Positions 29,717 to 39,256 are shown, counted from the stretch's first letter. The stretch is DNA of 64,000 nucleotides from Oxalobacteraceae bacterium (GCA_947374865.1 CANCDR010000001.1:248001-312000), one strand, 5' to 3'. The notes: generated from the letters alone by a model not told the origin. Numbers and translations: made by a program.

Positions 29717-30414
29717 TGTTGAACTCTTTTCCTGAAGGGTTTCGCGCACTGGTGATCGGCTCAACGGGCGCCATCGGTGCTGCTTTCATGGATCTGTTGC
29801 AGGCTGATTCACGCTGCGCAAGCGTACACGGCCTGCACCGTCATTCGCAGCCTGCACTCGACTTTCATGCTGAAGCCAGCATCGCCGCGGCGGCAGGAGC
29901 GCTGGCACAAACGGCACCTTTTCACCTGATCATTAACGCTACCGGCCTGCTCCATAGCGAGCGCTTCATGCCGGAAAAACGTCTGGCCGATTTAAATTAT
30001 GCGCAGATGCTAGAGACCTTTCAGATCAATACCTTTGGCCCGGCACTCTTGCTGCGCCACTTCACGCCCTTGCTCGACAAGGAACGCAGCGTGATGGCGA
30101 TGTTGTCTGCCAAGGTCGGCAGTATTGGTGATAACCGGCTGGGCGGCTGGTACAGCTATCGCGCTTCGAAGGCAGCGCTCAATATGTTCATCAAAACGGC
30201 CGCCATCGAAACCCACCGCAGCAAACCTGGCGCCGTCGTCGTCGCGCTGCATCCTGGCACGGTCAGTTCACGACTCTCAGAGCCATTTCGCGGTGCAGAG
30301 ATTGGCCGCGAGCCGCACATTGCAGCGACTGAATTATTACGCGTCATCGATGGATTGCATGCCAAAGATAGTGGCGAATTTTTTTCTTACAGCGGTGAAC
30401 GACTACCATGGTAG
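29716..30414 (+). CDS. SDR family oxidoreductase (C-factor-like)
   Basis: A 232-residue short-chain dehydrogenase with the Rossmann motif ALVIGSTGAIG, the NAT motif (NATGLLHS), Ser in MLSAKVGS and the catalytic YRASK. It resembles CsgA/C-factor-type SDRs. The start ATG overlaps the previous stop by one base, so translation is probably coupled; in-frame Mets at 29692 and 29707 lie inside the preceding gene. The substrate is unknown. Confidence 0.88.
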   Translation: MLNSFPEGFRALVIGSTGAIGAAFMDLLQADSRCASVHGLHRHSQPALDFHAEASIAAAAGALAQTAPFHLIINATGLLHSERFMPEKRLADLNYAQMLETFQINTFGPALLLRHFTPLLDKERSVMAMLSAKVGSIGDNRLGGWYSYRASKAALNMFIKTAAIETHRSKPGAVVVALHPGTVSSRLSEPFRGAEIGREPHIAATELLRVIDGLHAKDSGEFFSYSGERLPW

Positions 30415-30538
30415 TTGAAACGGACTGCATCACTTGATTCGGCATTTGTTCCGCCATACAGACCGATGGTCAGCATAGCAATCCAGTGCTAGACTAAGGA
30501 ATGCGCTCATAAAGCCGCGCCATATTAGGAGACAAATA

Positions 30539-30898
30539 ATGAAAATTCACTGCCAGTTTTTGCTATCGACGTTCTTGCTGACCTGTGCGAACATGGTCCA
30601 TGCAGCCGACCCGAGCGGCTCGATTGAGCAGGGCAAACAGCTGTTCATGAAAAACAGCTGCTACACCTGCCACGGCACCCTTGGTCAAGGCGGGGAGCGC
30701 AATGCGGGACCAAAAATCGCGCCCAATCCGTTTCCTTTTGTCGCGTTTGAAATGCAGCTGCGCCAGCCACGCGGCGTGATGCCGCGCTATCCGGTGCAAT
30801 TTGTCAGCGATCAGGATCTGGCTGATATTTACAGCTATGTCGCGTCGATTCCAGCCGGCCCCAACGCCAGCACGATTGCCTTGCTCAATCGCTTCTGA
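30539..30898 (+). CDS. Periplasmic mono-haem cytochrome c
   Basis: A 119-residue protein with a signal peptide (cleavage near VHAA) and one haem-binding CYTCH (residues 41-45). A likely Met ligand is in GVMPRYPV. The size fits class I cytochromes c of the cytochrome c5/551 kind. AGGAG precedes the ATG. The gene converges on the Tat-signal ThDP enzyme with 19 bp between stops, so this cytochrome is a candidate electron acceptor for it (inference). Confidence 0.9.
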   Translation: MKIHCQFLLSTFLLTCANMVHAADPSGSIEQGKQLFMKNSCYTCHGTLGQGGERNAGPKIAPNPFPFVAFEMQLRQPRGVMPRYPVQFVSDQDLADIYSYVASIPAGPNASTIALLNRF

Positions 30899-30917
30899 CG
30901 TCCCCCGCTTTACATCG

Positions 30918-32840
30918 CTAGCGTACCTGACTGTGTACGTCGATCAGAGCCGGTGCGCCGCTCTTGACGACGGCCAGTGCGCGGCGTAATGCCGGGCCCA
31001 AAGCCGCCGGATTATTGATCGGCCCCTCGCCCCAGACGCCATGCGCCTGCGCCATCTTGGCAAAATCAATATTCGGATTTTCCAAGGAATTACCGATCCA
31101 AGCCTGATCGGTGCGACGATTATGCAGTGACGCCATGCGCTGCAAATGCATAGTTTCCTGATGATAGCCGCGGTTATTGTGCATCACGATCAAGAGCGGA
31201 ATTTTGTGATGGGCAGCAGTCCATAAAGCCCCCGGCGAATACATCATGTCGCCATCCGGCTGGAAGGTCACTGACAACAAACCCTTGTCACGATTGGCCA
31301 GCGCTGCACCGACGGCGCCCGGCAAAGCATAACCAACACCCTGTCCGCCAGAGCCACCCAACATCTGATGATATTCCGTAGTCGGCCAAAGACGGCGCGC
31401 CCAATTAATACGATCACTCACCACCAGCGACCAAGGTTCATTCTTGATTACATCCCAGACTTCGGCGGCCATGCGTCCGGTACTGATCGGGCTAGCGTCC
31501 CAGCCAACTGCCGATGCCGTGCGCGCTTCGGCACGCATGGCCTCGTAATCAGCCCGCAGCTTAGGTGTGCGCAGCGCCAAGGCTTGCTTGCGCGGTCCGT
31601 CGGTGGCACGTCGAACCTGGTCAATAAATTCCGGCAAACTCGCCTGAACATCGCCGGTAATGGCCATGTTCACAGACAGAAAGCGTTGGAAGTCCTGATA
31701 ATTCGATTTCAAATACACGTCGGAAAACGACAAAGTAATGGTCTTAACATCTTCCTTGGCCAGCCGACGATATTCTTTGAAAGGGTCCGTCACCGAATTG
31801 AGCTGCCCCCATGGATCGGCGACTTCCAGCATCAGGATCACATCGGCATCGCGTACCAATTCACGCCGTAGATCTGTCTGACACAAATAATGCGTGGTCG
31901 GGAAATTCATCCTTCCGCCCAAATCCACTACCGGCGTATTGAGCGCTTCGGCTAGTCGTACCAGCCTACGTACGCCTTCCTGATCACGCACGGCCCGGTC
32001 GACAATGATGAGCGGCTTTTTTGCCTCGACCAGCATTTTGGCCGCTTCCGCCAGCGCGCCGGTATCCCCCGTCGAGGGCACGCTCAGTGACAGCTTAGGA
32101 ATCTTCAACGCCGACTCGTGTTCGATCTTGTCTTCCTGCAGATCGATCTCGGCCATGATCAGCACTGGCTCTTTGGGCGAAGTGTTGGCGATCTTGTAGG
32201 CGCGCACGGTCGACTCGGCAAAATGCTGCAACGACATCGGCTGATCATCCCATTTCACGTAATCCCTCACCATCGCCGCCGCGTCCTGTACGGAGTGATA
32301 CCACTCCGTACCCGGCCGACGCTTGGTCGCATCCAGGCCATTTCCGGCAAACATCATGATCGGTACCCGGTCGCACCAGGCGTTATAAATCGCCATGGAA
32401 CCATGCTGTAAGCCGACCGTCCCATGCATCATGACCGCCATCGGTTTGCCCGCCGCTTTGGCATAGCCATGCGCGATCGCGACGGAAGCCTCTTCATGCA
32501 GGCAGGTGATCAACTCGGGCATTTTATTACCGCCATAATTGACGACCGATTCATGCAGACTGCGAAAACTCGAACCCGGATTGGCTGCCACATACTTGAT
32601 GTCGAGCGTCTTGATCACATCGACCATGAAATCAGAACCAGGGCGAGGTATCTGTTTGTCGGGCATCGTCTTGGGCGCAGACTTTGGCAGGTCTGCCTTG
32701 ACCTCAGCAGCCTGTGCAGTGACGGCATTTCCAACTGCCATGGCACCGGCGGTAGCAGCACCGGCGGTCACAGCCGCCGTTTTCAAGAAATTACGTCGCT
32801 CTACAATGACTTGTTTGGGTTTGTTCGTATCGTCGTTCAT
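30918..32840 (-). CDS. Tat-exported thiamine-diphosphate enzyme (acetolactate synthase / benzoylformate decarboxylase-like)
   Basis: 640 residues. A twin-arginine signal occupies the N-terminus (ERRNFLK at 14-20, Ala-rich h-region, AQA|AE near 44). A full ThDP-enzyme fold follows: PYR domain with the catalytic Glu in ITCLHEEASVAIAHGYAKA (about 111-129), a central domain, and a PP domain with the PDGDMMYSP...IVMHNN ThDP motif. Start ATG 32840 has AAGGAG seven bases upstream. Relatives include POX, ALS and BFDC, so the substrate is probably a 2-oxo acid. Most of the family is cytoplasmic, so export is unusual. Whether an FAD site is present cannot be told by eye. Confidence 0.85.
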   Translation of the reverse strand: MNDDTNKPKQVIVERRNFLKTAAVTAGAATAGAMAVGNAVTAQAAEVKADLPKSAPKTMPDKQIPRPGSDFMVDVIKTLDIKYVAANPGSSFRSLHESVVNYGGNKMPELITCLHEEASVAIAHGYAKAAGKPMAVMMHGTVGLQHGSMAIYNAWCDRVPIMMFAGNGLDATKRRPGTEWYHSVQDAAAMVRDYVKWDDQPMSLQHFAESTVRAYKIANTSPKEPVLIMAEIDLQEDKIEHESALKIPKLSLSVPSTGDTGALAEAAKMLVEAKKPLIIVDRAVRDQEGVRRLVRLAEALNTPVVDLGGRMNFPTTHYLCQTDLRRELVRDADVILMLEVADPWGQLNSVTDPFKEYRRLAKEDVKTITLSFSDVYLKSNYQDFQRFLSVNMAITGDVQASLPEFIDQVRRATDGPRKQALALRTPKLRADYEAMRAEARTASAVGWDASPISTGRMAAEVWDVIKNEPWSLVVSDRINWARRLWPTTEYHQMLGGSGGQGVGYALPGAVGAALANRDKGLLSVTFQPDGDMMYSPGALWTAAHHKIPLLIVMHNNRGYHQETMHLQRMASLHNRRTDQAWIGNSLENPNIDFAKMAQAHGVWGEGPINNPAALGPALRRALAVVKSGAPALIDVHSQVR

Positions 32841-33407
32841 CGTCTCACTCCTTTTAATGGGCGGCTCCGACATGGGCGCCCATATATTGAATTGCCGTCT
32901 CAATTGGCACGGCTTTTTATTTATGTTTGTATCTAAACACAAATTATGCAAAAATGAAAATTATTGAAACAACGTTCCTCATATAAGAACATTGCTAAGC
33001 GTTCCTGCACACACAAAAAGATCCATCAATGAATAGTCGGTTCGTCCTGGGCTTCACCTCAAATTTGCCGCACGCAGATAAACAAATGGTGAAGATGGCC
33101 GGACTGGCCCATACAGCGCTACTGGGAATAAACCGGCATCGCCTGTTTCATGCCATGCAGGCGTTCTTGAGTATGCCGGAACGTATTCCCTTTCAATCGT
33201 AAAAAGATCGCGGCGCCTGAAACCCTGGCACGGCATGCTGATATTTTTTTCTCATTACTATCGTAATAAAAAAATTATTTGCTGTTCTTGCCAAGGTCGG
33301 CAGCATTTCATCCTAAGCGTATGACAGGCTTCAATTTAATGCGCAATCTTGTGTAAGATGGACTGTCCGCACGATTTTTTTATTTTTTCTTCCTTTGAAT
33401 CGATCCT
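32841..33407. other. 567-bp divergent intergenic region
   Basis: Lies between the ThDP gene and the dehydrogenase. It is AT-rich near both ends, as expected for two promoters. The only ORF with some appeal is on the plus strand at 33029-33202 (57 residues, MNSRFVLGFTSNLPHADKQM...), without a good ribosome site; an overlapping minus-strand ORF (33054-33236) looks like a shadow. No repeat or RNA gene is recognised. Confidence 0.4.
33029..33202 (+). CDS. Possible 57-residue hypothetical protein
   Basis: ATG at 33029 to TAA at 33202 encodes MNSRFVLGFTSNLPHADKQM and a basic, His-rich remainder. There is only a weak AAAAGA upstream and no family I recognise. It could equally be untranslated leader. 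Confidence 0.2.
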   Translation: MNSRFVLGFTSNLPHADKQMVKMAGLAHTALLGINRHRLFHAMQAFLSMPERIPFQS

Positions 33408-34496
33408 ATGAAATCCCCATTTAAAATCGCCGTCATCCCCGGCGACGGCATCGGCAAAGAAGTCATGCCCGAAGGTTTGCGCTCAGTTAAAGCGGCCGCG
33501 ACGCTGTTTGGCATCGAACTTGAATTCACCCATATTGAATGGGCCAGCTGTGACTACTATCTGAAAACCGGGCAGATGATGCCGGATGACTGGAACGCGC
33601 AGCTGCAAAAAATGGATGCGATTTATTTCGGTGCCGCCGGCTGGCCAGCGACCGTGCCGGACCATATTTCGCTATGGGGTTCGCTGATCAAGTTTCGCCG
33701 TGATTTTGACCAGTACATTAATTTGCGTCCGGTACGCCTGTTCGAGGGTGTGCCTTGTCCGTTAGCGGGTCGTAAGCCGGGTGATATCGACTTTGTGGTG
33801 GTGCGTGAAAACACCGAAGGTGAATATTCCTCGGTCGGTGGCGTGATGTATCAGGGGACCGAGCGCGAAGTCGTCATGCAGCAGTCCATCTTCAGCCGCC
33901 ATGGTACCGAACGGGTCTTGAAGTATGCCTTTGAACTGGCCCGCAAACGCGCGCGCAAAGACGTCACCGTGGCGACAAAAAGTAATGGTATTTCGATCAG
34001 CATGCCGTGGTGGGATGCGCGGGCGGCCGAAGTCGCACAAGCTTACCCGGACATCACCTGGGACAAACAGCACATTGATATTTTGTGCGCGCGCTTCGTA
34101 CTCCAGCCGCAACGTTTTGATGTGGTGGTGGCGTCCAATCTGTTTGGCGACATCCTGTCCGATCTCGGACCAGCCTGTACCGGCACCATCGGTATCGCGC
34201 CTTCGTCAAATCTGAATCCGGAACGCAAATTCCCTTCGTTGTTTGAACCCGTCCATGGTTCGGCGCCTGACATTTACGGCAAAAATATCGCCAATCCGGT
34301 CGCTATGATCTGGTCAGGCGCCATGATGCTCGACTTCTTGTTTGAAGGTACCGGCGCCGGTCGTGCGGCACATGACGCGATCGTCAAAGCAATCGAAACC
34401 GTGCTGATTGAGGGACCCCGTACAGGTGATCTGGGCGGGACAGCATCGACGACGGAAATGGGGATCGCGATTGCGGAACGGATTACCCGCGGTTGA
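33408..34496 (+). CDS. D-malate / tartrate dehydrogenase (DmlA/TtuC type)
   Basis: A 362-residue NAD-dependent beta-decarboxylating dehydrogenase of the isocitrate/isopropylmalate family. IPGDGIGKEVMPEG opens the protein. The DmlA/tartrate dehydrogenase features are FGAAGWPATVPDHISLWG, LRPVRLFEGVPCPL, REN(T)EGEYSS and the metal-binding SNLFGDILSDLGP and EPVHGSAPDI. Activities in the family are D-malate to pyruvate and tartrate oxidation. No LysR regulator is adjacent. It fits the window's repeated organic-acid theme. Confidence 0.92.
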   Translation: MKSPFKIAVIPGDGIGKEVMPEGLRSVKAAATLFGIELEFTHIEWASCDYYLKTGQMMPDDWNAQLQKMDAIYFGAAGWPATVPDHISLWGSLIKFRRDFDQYINLRPVRLFEGVPCPLAGRKPGDIDFVVVRENTEGEYSSVGGVMYQGTEREVVMQQSIFSRHGTERVLKYAFELARKRARKDVTVATKSNGISISMPWWDARAAEVAQAYPDITWDKQHIDILCARFVLQPQRFDVVVASNLFGDILSDLGPACTGTIGIAPSSNLNPERKFPSLFEPVHGSAPDIYGKNIANPVAMIWSGAMMLDFLFEGTGAGRAAHDAIVKAIETVLIEGPRTGDLGGTASTTEMGIAIAERITRG

Positions 34497-34607
34497 TCTG
34501 GTAGCAGTTTGACTTGCCGGCTGGCGCAGCTAAGGCGAGTGGGCTTATGCAAGGTACCTTAACAACAGTTACACTCATGACATTATTTAAACTTGAGGAG
34601 ACGCTGT

Positions 34608-35507
34608 ATGTTGCCCACGCATTTGAAATCGCGCGCCAGCCTGTTACTGCTCGCCTGCCTGACGCCGGTTCTGGCCTTGGCGCAGTTGGCGACGCAGACA
34701 CCGGCAGTTTCGCAGACTACCGCTCCTGCGAAGTCGTCCGATAACGATCAGGCGAATCCGCTCCCCTTATGGGAAATCGGCGCCTTTGGTATCGCCGTCT
34801 CTCAGCAAGCCTACCCGGGCTCATCAGAACGCGTCAATCGCGGGCTCGCGCTGCCGGTGTTTGTCTATCGTGGCGAATACCTGCGAGCCGATCGTGGCGG
34901 TGCGGGTCTGCGCGCGATCAAAACACCGACCTTCGAAGTCGATATTGGCTTTGCCGGTGCCTTTGGCTCCCGCTCGGATTCCAGTGAGGCGCGCCGTGGT
35001 ATGCCTGAACTGGGCACGCTGGTGCAATTTGGACCGCGCCTGAAATGGCATCTCGGCAAGGGGCCCGGCAATGGCTTACTGCGTGCCGAGCTGCCTGTGC
35101 GTGGCGTATTTGACCTCAGCGATCACTTCGCCCAAAAAGGCGCCGCACTTGAACCAGAGCTGATCTTTGAACGTCAGGCCAAGGCTGGCTGGAACTACAG
35201 CACCAGCATCGGTGTCGTGCTGGGGGACCAAAAACTCAACCAAACTTTTTATGGCGTTGCGCCCCTCAACGCGACAGCGTTACGTCCAGCCTATACGGCT
35301 ACGGGCGGATTAACGACTTGGCGTTTGGCCGCGTCCATGTCGCATGCGATGACGACCGATTTACGGGTATTTGCCTTTACACGGCTCGATAATGTCAGTG
35401 GCAGTGCCAATGCCAGCAGCCCTCTTATCAAAAGCAAAAGTGGCCTCTCCTTTGGCCTTGGCGTGATTTATTCGTGGAAGCAGTCGGAGCGCATGGCGGC
35501 GAATTGA
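34608..35507 (+). CDS. MipA/OmpV family outer-membrane protein
   Basis: 299 residues with a signal peptide (about 1-25), then the MipA/OmpV barrel: EIGAFGIAVSQQAYPGSSERVNRGLALPVFVYRGEYLRAD near the N-terminus and the family's C-terminal FGLGVIYSWKQS. ATG at 34608 has GAGGAG eight bases upstream. MipA in E. coli is a scaffold for murein enzymes, while OmpV proteins act as porin-like or adhesive proteins; the specific role here is unknown. Confidence 0.88.
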   Translation: MLPTHLKSRASLLLLACLTPVLALAQLATQTPAVSQTTAPAKSSDNDQANPLPLWEIGAFGIAVSQQAYPGSSERVNRGLALPVFVYRGEYLRADRGGAGLRAIKTPTFEVDIGFAGAFGSRSDSSEARRGMPELGTLVQFGPRLKWHLGKGPGNGLLRAELPVRGVFDLSDHFAQKGAALEPELIFERQAKAGWNYSTSIGVVLGDQKLNQTFYGVAPLNATALRPAYTATGGLTTWRLAASMSHAMTTDLRVFAFTRLDNVSGSANASSPLIKSKSGLSFGLGVIYSWKQSERMAAN

Positions 35508-35577
35508 GTCAAAAATAAATCCTGGTGAGCTAGCTTCGTACTTATTTTGCGTTCAGAAAGTTCGATGAGCGCCAGGT

Positions 35578-35616
35578 GCATCAGACGCGGGATCGTGCTG
35601 CGTTTGATGCGTCTGA
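35578..35616 (+). other. Mutually exclusive hairpins upstream of the membrane GNAT gene
   Basis: TCAGACGC (35581-35588) pairs with GCGTCTGA (35609-35616). The overlapping GCATCA (35578-35583) can instead pair with TGATGC (35605-35610). It lies 70 bp after the MipA-type gene and 100 bp before the GNAT gene. No T tract follows. It could be a 3' stabiliser or a small switch. Confidence 0.35.
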
Positions 35617-35716
35617 ACTTCTTTACATCATAGATAAAAACCGACTATGATTTTGTGTTCTCATCTGTCTGTTAATCGAGAAAGTTCCCGGCGATCACCT
35701 CAACCAGACACAGACT

Positions 35717-36640
35717 ATGCCGCATATAAGTAAATATCAATCTGTCATTGAAAAAAAAATGCGTGAGCAAAACTGGCTTCTGCTTTTTTTGCTTTTTCTT
35801 GCCTTGGAAGCTTGTATTTTTTCTATCGACTTTTCAACAGGGCAGTTAATTTCATTTTCACCATTCTATTTTTTACCGATCTGCCTTAGTGCATGGTTTC
35901 TCCAGCCTAAGCACGCCTATTTTTTTGCACTCCTCTCAAGTGCTGCGCGGGTCTATGACTTTTCCACTATCATTCCGTCATCAAGTATTACCCTCCTGAT
36001 TTTTGATTTTCTGCAAAGTGCCTTTTTATATTGCTTGATTGCCTTCCTAACCTTGAAAATTCGGCATCTGGTGTTGCGCTTGAATATGCATACACTAAAA
36101 ATCGCCCGAAATTACAAGCACCAGCATCACTTACGCATGCTGGCAACGACCCTCCGTCGTGCACTGCCAAATGACGTGGATAGCATTATTGCGCTCACCG
36201 TGGCTGGTTCAAAAAGCGGTGCAATGGCAGAAGAGATCATGAATTTCACCCATCAACAGGCGCTGGCGCTTTCGTTTTCGCAGGGGATCAATGATGGCGC
36301 AGCAGTGCGTGACGTCTGGAATGCGGGTAAATCCACCGTGCCGATTGAATTCTGGGTATCTGAACTGAATGGTCAGATTGCGGGCTTCTTCATGGTCTTG
36401 GGTCTCGACGATAAAAAAGGAATGGAACGAGAGTTACATGCGATGGTCGTCAGCGAAGCCTATCGCGGCTTAGGCATTGGTGCAGCGATGACCAATTTTT
36501 TCTGTAACCACTTCAAATCCCGCCGCCTATTCGCCGCCTGCCGTCCAGACTCCACCATGATGAAGATGCTCAAACGCCGTAACTTCAAGCTGTACGCCAC
36601 AACGAGCACCGGCTACGAAATCATCATGCGCGAAAGCTAA
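35717..36640 (+). CDS. Membrane-anchored GNAT acetyltransferase
   Basis: 307 residues. The first about 130 are hydrophobic and AT-rich, with four or so TM segments (about 20-40, 45-62, 66-84, 90-118: LLLFLLFLALEACIF, FYFLPICLSAWFL, IFDFLQSAFLYCLIAFL). A GNAT domain follows from about 145: RRALPNDVDSIIALTV, IAGFFMVLG, and the acetyl-CoA site VVSEAYRGLGIGAAMTNFF, which fits V-x-x-x-x-R-G-x-G-x-G/A. The layout resembles a MASE-like membrane sensor joined to an acetyltransferase. I do not recognise a named family. Composition of the N-terminal part differs from neighbours. Confidence 0.78.
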   Translation: MPHISKYQSVIEKKMREQNWLLLFLLFLALEACIFSIDFSTGQLISFSPFYFLPICLSAWFLQPKHAYFFALLSSAARVYDFSTIIPSSSITLLIFDFLQSAFLYCLIAFLTLKIRHLVLRLNMHTLKIARNYKHQHHLRMLATTLRRALPNDVDSIIALTVAGSKSGAMAEEIMNFTHQQALALSFSQGINDGAAVRDVWNAGKSTVPIEFWVSELNGQIAGFFMVLGLDDKKGMERELHAMVVSEAYRGLGIGAAMTNFFCNHFKSRRLFAACRPDSTMMKMLKRRNFKLYATTSTGYEIIMRES

Positions 36641-36646
36641 CAATGC

Positions 36647-36709
36647 TGGGGTCAGGTCTTGACATGACAGTTTTTGCTTCGCCAACTGTCATGTCAAGAC
36701 CTGACCCCA
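36647..36709. repeat. Perfect 26-bp inverted repeat (REP-like palindrome)
   Basis: TGGGGTCAGGTCTTGACATG (continuing to 36672) is exactly reverse-complemented at 36684-36709, with an 11-base loop. The end shares the GGGTCAG core with the repeats at 25.4 kb. It starts 7 bp after the GNAT stop and could protect the transcript end or act as a terminator-like hairpin. It looks like a REP doublet. Confidence 0.9.
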
Positions 36710-36724
36710 CGGTTTAAACCCAAT

Positions 36725-36748
36725 AAAAAAGCCCCTTTCGGGGCTTTT
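36725..36748 (-). terminator. Terminator of tRNA-Ser
   Basis: On the minus strand AAAAGCCCC-GAAA-GGGGCTTTTTT forms a strong hairpin with six T residues, 7 bp after the tRNA CCA end. Confidence 0.9.
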
Positions 36749-36754
36749 GTGTTC

Positions 36755-36845
36755 TGGCGGAGAAACGGGGATTCGAACCCCGGGTAGGCTATGAACCTAC
36801 ACACGCTTTCCAGGCGTGCGACTTAAACCACTCATCCATCTCTCC
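36755..36845 (-). tRNA. tRNA-Ser (anticodon GGA)
   Basis: A 91-nt cloverleaf on the minus strand. The acceptor is GGAGAGA / TTTCTCC, the anticodon loop CTGGAAA lies within GCACGC...GCGTGT, and the long variable arm TAGGTTCATAGCCTA is typical of class II tRNAs. The T-loop is GGTTCGAATCC and GCCA is encoded at the 3' end. Anticodon GGA reads UCC/UCU. Confidence 0.97.
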
Positions 36846-36949
36846 TGAATACTGCACTCGCGAAAAAACTCTTTCGCGAAGCGGCATATTATAGCAAACA
36901 ATCGGCGCTTTCGGCACACCTGCTTGCTACATTGCCCTTCAAAATGACC

Positions 36950-38932
36950 TTACTGCGCCTCTTTGAGCTGCTCCAGAATCGCCGGGTTTTCCAAAGTAGA
37001 GACGTCCTGTGTGATCTCCTCGCCCTTGGCCAGTACCCGCAGCAAACGCCGCATGATCTTGCCGGAACGGGTTTTTGGGAGGTTATCGCCAAAACGGATT
37101 TCCTTCGGCTTGGCGATCGGGCCGATTTCCTTGGCGACCCAGTCACGCAGTTCCTTGGCGATTTGCTTGGCTTCGTCACCAGTCGGACGGCTACGCTTTA
37201 ACACCACAAAGGCGCAGATCGATTCACCCGTGGTTTCATCGGGCTTACCGACGACGGCGGCTTCGGCCACGATCGGATTGGCGACCAGGGCGGATTCAAT
37301 TTCCATCGTACCCATGCGGTGACCGGAAACGTTCAGCACATCGTCAATACGACCGGTGATGGTGAAGTAGCCAGTATCCTTGTTACGAATCGCGCCATCG
37401 CCCGCCAGATATAACTTGCCTTTGAATTCTTCCGGGAAGTAGCTGGTCTTGAAACGCTCCGGGTCGCCCCAGATATTCCGAATCATCGATGGCCACGGAC
37501 GCTTGACGACCAAGATACCGCCGCTGCCATCCGGCAGATCGACGCCCGTCTCATCGACGATGGCGGCCATAATGCCTGGCAGCGGCAAGGTGCAGGAACC
37601 CGGCACCATCGGTGTGGCACCCGGCATCGGGCTGATCATGTGTCCGCCTGTTTCGGTCTGCCAGAAGGTATCGACGATCGGGCAGCGCTCACCACCGATG
37701 TTTTTGTAATACCACATCCAGGCTTCCGGATTAATCGGCTCGCCGACCGAACCCAGAATGCGCAGGCTGGTCAGATCATAGCTCGATGGATGGACCTCAA
37801 TGTCGGCTTCGGCTGCCTTGATAAGCGAACGAATAGCGGTCGGTGCGGTGTAAAAAATGGATACTTTATGACGCTGGATCATGTCCCAGAAACGGCCGGC
37901 GTTGGGGAAAGTTGGAATGCCTTCGAAGACCACCTGGGTCGCGCCGACAGCCAAAGGACCATACGCAATGTAGGTATGGCCGGTGACCCAGCCGATATCG
38001 GCCGTACACCAGAATACGTCAGCTGGCTTGATGTCGAAGGTCCACTTCATCGTCAGCATCGCCCACAGCAAATAGCCGCCTGACGCGTGCTGCACGCCCT
38101 TTGGCTTGCCGGTCGAACCAGAAGTGTAGAGTACGAATAAAGGATGCTCTGCACCGACCCATTCCGGCTCGCAGGTCTCGGGCTGGCCGGCTGATACATC
38201 GCTCATCCAGTGATCACGTCCGGCTTGCACAGAGATCGCGCCACCGGTACGTTTGTAAATCACGACATTTTTTACCGCTTCGCAGCCACCTAAGGCGAGT
38301 GCTTCATCGACGATCGCTTTAAGAGGCAGATGCTTGCCCCCTCGGACCTGTTCATCAGCGGTGATCAACGCAACAGCGCCCACATCAATTACGCGCTCTT
38401 GTAATGACTTGGCCGAAAAGCCGCCGAACACTACCGAATGCGTCGCACCGATCCGTGCGCAGGATTGCATGGCGATGATGCCTTCGACCGACATCGGCAT
38501 GTAAATGACGACGCGGTCACCTTTTTGGATGCCCATCTTGCGCAAGCCATTGGAAAACTGACAAACCCGGCGATGCAATTCGCGGTAAGTAATCGGTGTG
38601 ACCTTACCGTCGTCGGACTCAAACAGCACGGCTGTTTTGTCGGCATTGCCATTTTGCAGATTACGGTCGAGGCAGTTATACGACACATTCAGCTGACCGT
38701 CGTCAAACCATTGATAAAACGGCGCATTACTCTCGTCCAGCGTGCGCGTAAATGGCTTATGCCAGCTGAGATTTTCGCGCGCTAAGCGGGCCCAGAAACC
38801 TTCATAGTCGCGCTCGGCTTCCGCGCATAAGGCCTGGTAAGCCGCCATGCCGGAAATGGCGGCATCCTTACTTAAAGCGGCGGGCGGTTGAAACAGGCGC
38901 GATTCTTGGGACAGGCTTTCCATTCCAGACAT
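36950..38932 (-). CDS. acs: Acetyl-CoA synthetase
   Basis: A 660-residue AMP-forming ligase that activates acetate. Key motifs are [16 protein letters not shown] (P-loop-like), the [17 protein letters not shown] core and the C-terminal [14 protein letters not shown]. The Lys at about 625 in the last motif is the catalytic residue that Pat/CobB-type enzymes acetylate. AGGAGATAAC immediately precedes the ATG. It is divergent from fumarase across 324 bp. Confidence 0.97.
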   Translation of the reverse strand: MSGMESLSQESRLFQPPAALSKDAAISGMAAYQALCAEAERDYEGFWARLARENLSWHKPFTRTLDESNAPFYQWFDDGQLNVSYNCLDRNLQNGNADKTAVLFESDDGKVTPITYRELHRRVCQFSNGLRKMGIQKGDRVVIYMPMSVEGIIAMQSCARIGATHSVVFGGFSAKSLQERVIDVGAVALITADEQVRGGKHLPLKAIVDEALALGGCEAVKNVVIYKRTGGAISVQAGRDHWMSDVSAGQPETCEPEWVGAEHPLFVLYTSGSTGKPKGVQHASGGYLLWAMLTMKWTFDIKPADVFWCTADIGWVTGHTYIAYGPLAVGATQVVFEGIPTFPNAGRFWDMIQRHKVSIFYTAPTAIRSLIKAAEADIEVHPSSYDLTSLRILGSVGEPINPEAWMWYYKNIGGERCPIVDTFWQTETGGHMISPMPGATPMVPGSCTLPLPGIMAAIVDETGVDLPDGSGGILVVKRPWPSMIRNIWGDPERFKTSYFPEEFKGKLYLAGDGAIRNKDTGYFTITGRIDDVLNVSGHRMGTMEIESALVANPIVAEAAVVGKPDETTGESICAFVVLKRSRPTGDEAKQIAKELRDWVAKEIGPIAKPKEIRFGDNLPKTRSGKIMRRLLRVLAKGEEITQDVSTLENPAILEQLKEAQ

Positions 38933-39256
38933 GTTATCTCCTCATTGACGATGGTGTTTTTTTACAAAGGTAAGCTTTTACGCTTACTTCACACTTACAT
39001 TGGGTGCACCAGAAGCCTTTTTTATTGCGTCGCAACATACAGCCAACGCCCTGCTCAGGCCATCCCATGCAGGTCTGGGAGTCACGCAGTCACTGCTGGC
39101 ACGTGTAAAATACGTTTGCCAGTATTTGTGCAAGCGATGAGCGCAACGTATCAAATGAATAAGACGATACTGTCACCGTGAATGAATAGCCAACGAACAC
39201 ATCATGCATCAGCTAATAAACACAGCCACCCTCTTCATCAACATTGAAATCACATC
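38933..39256. other. Divergent acs/fumarase control region
   Basis: 324 bp without a supported gene. An 18-bp inverted repeat GTAAGC-TTTTAC-GCTTAC lies at 38970-38987, about 40 bp upstream of the acs start, and is a possible operator. No sigma-54-type promoter or RNA gene is recognised. Confidence 0.45.

Noticed and set aside
36755-36845. tRNA-Ser as an integration site for a genomic island
   Set aside because: No integrase gene and no duplicated tRNA 3' end in the window.
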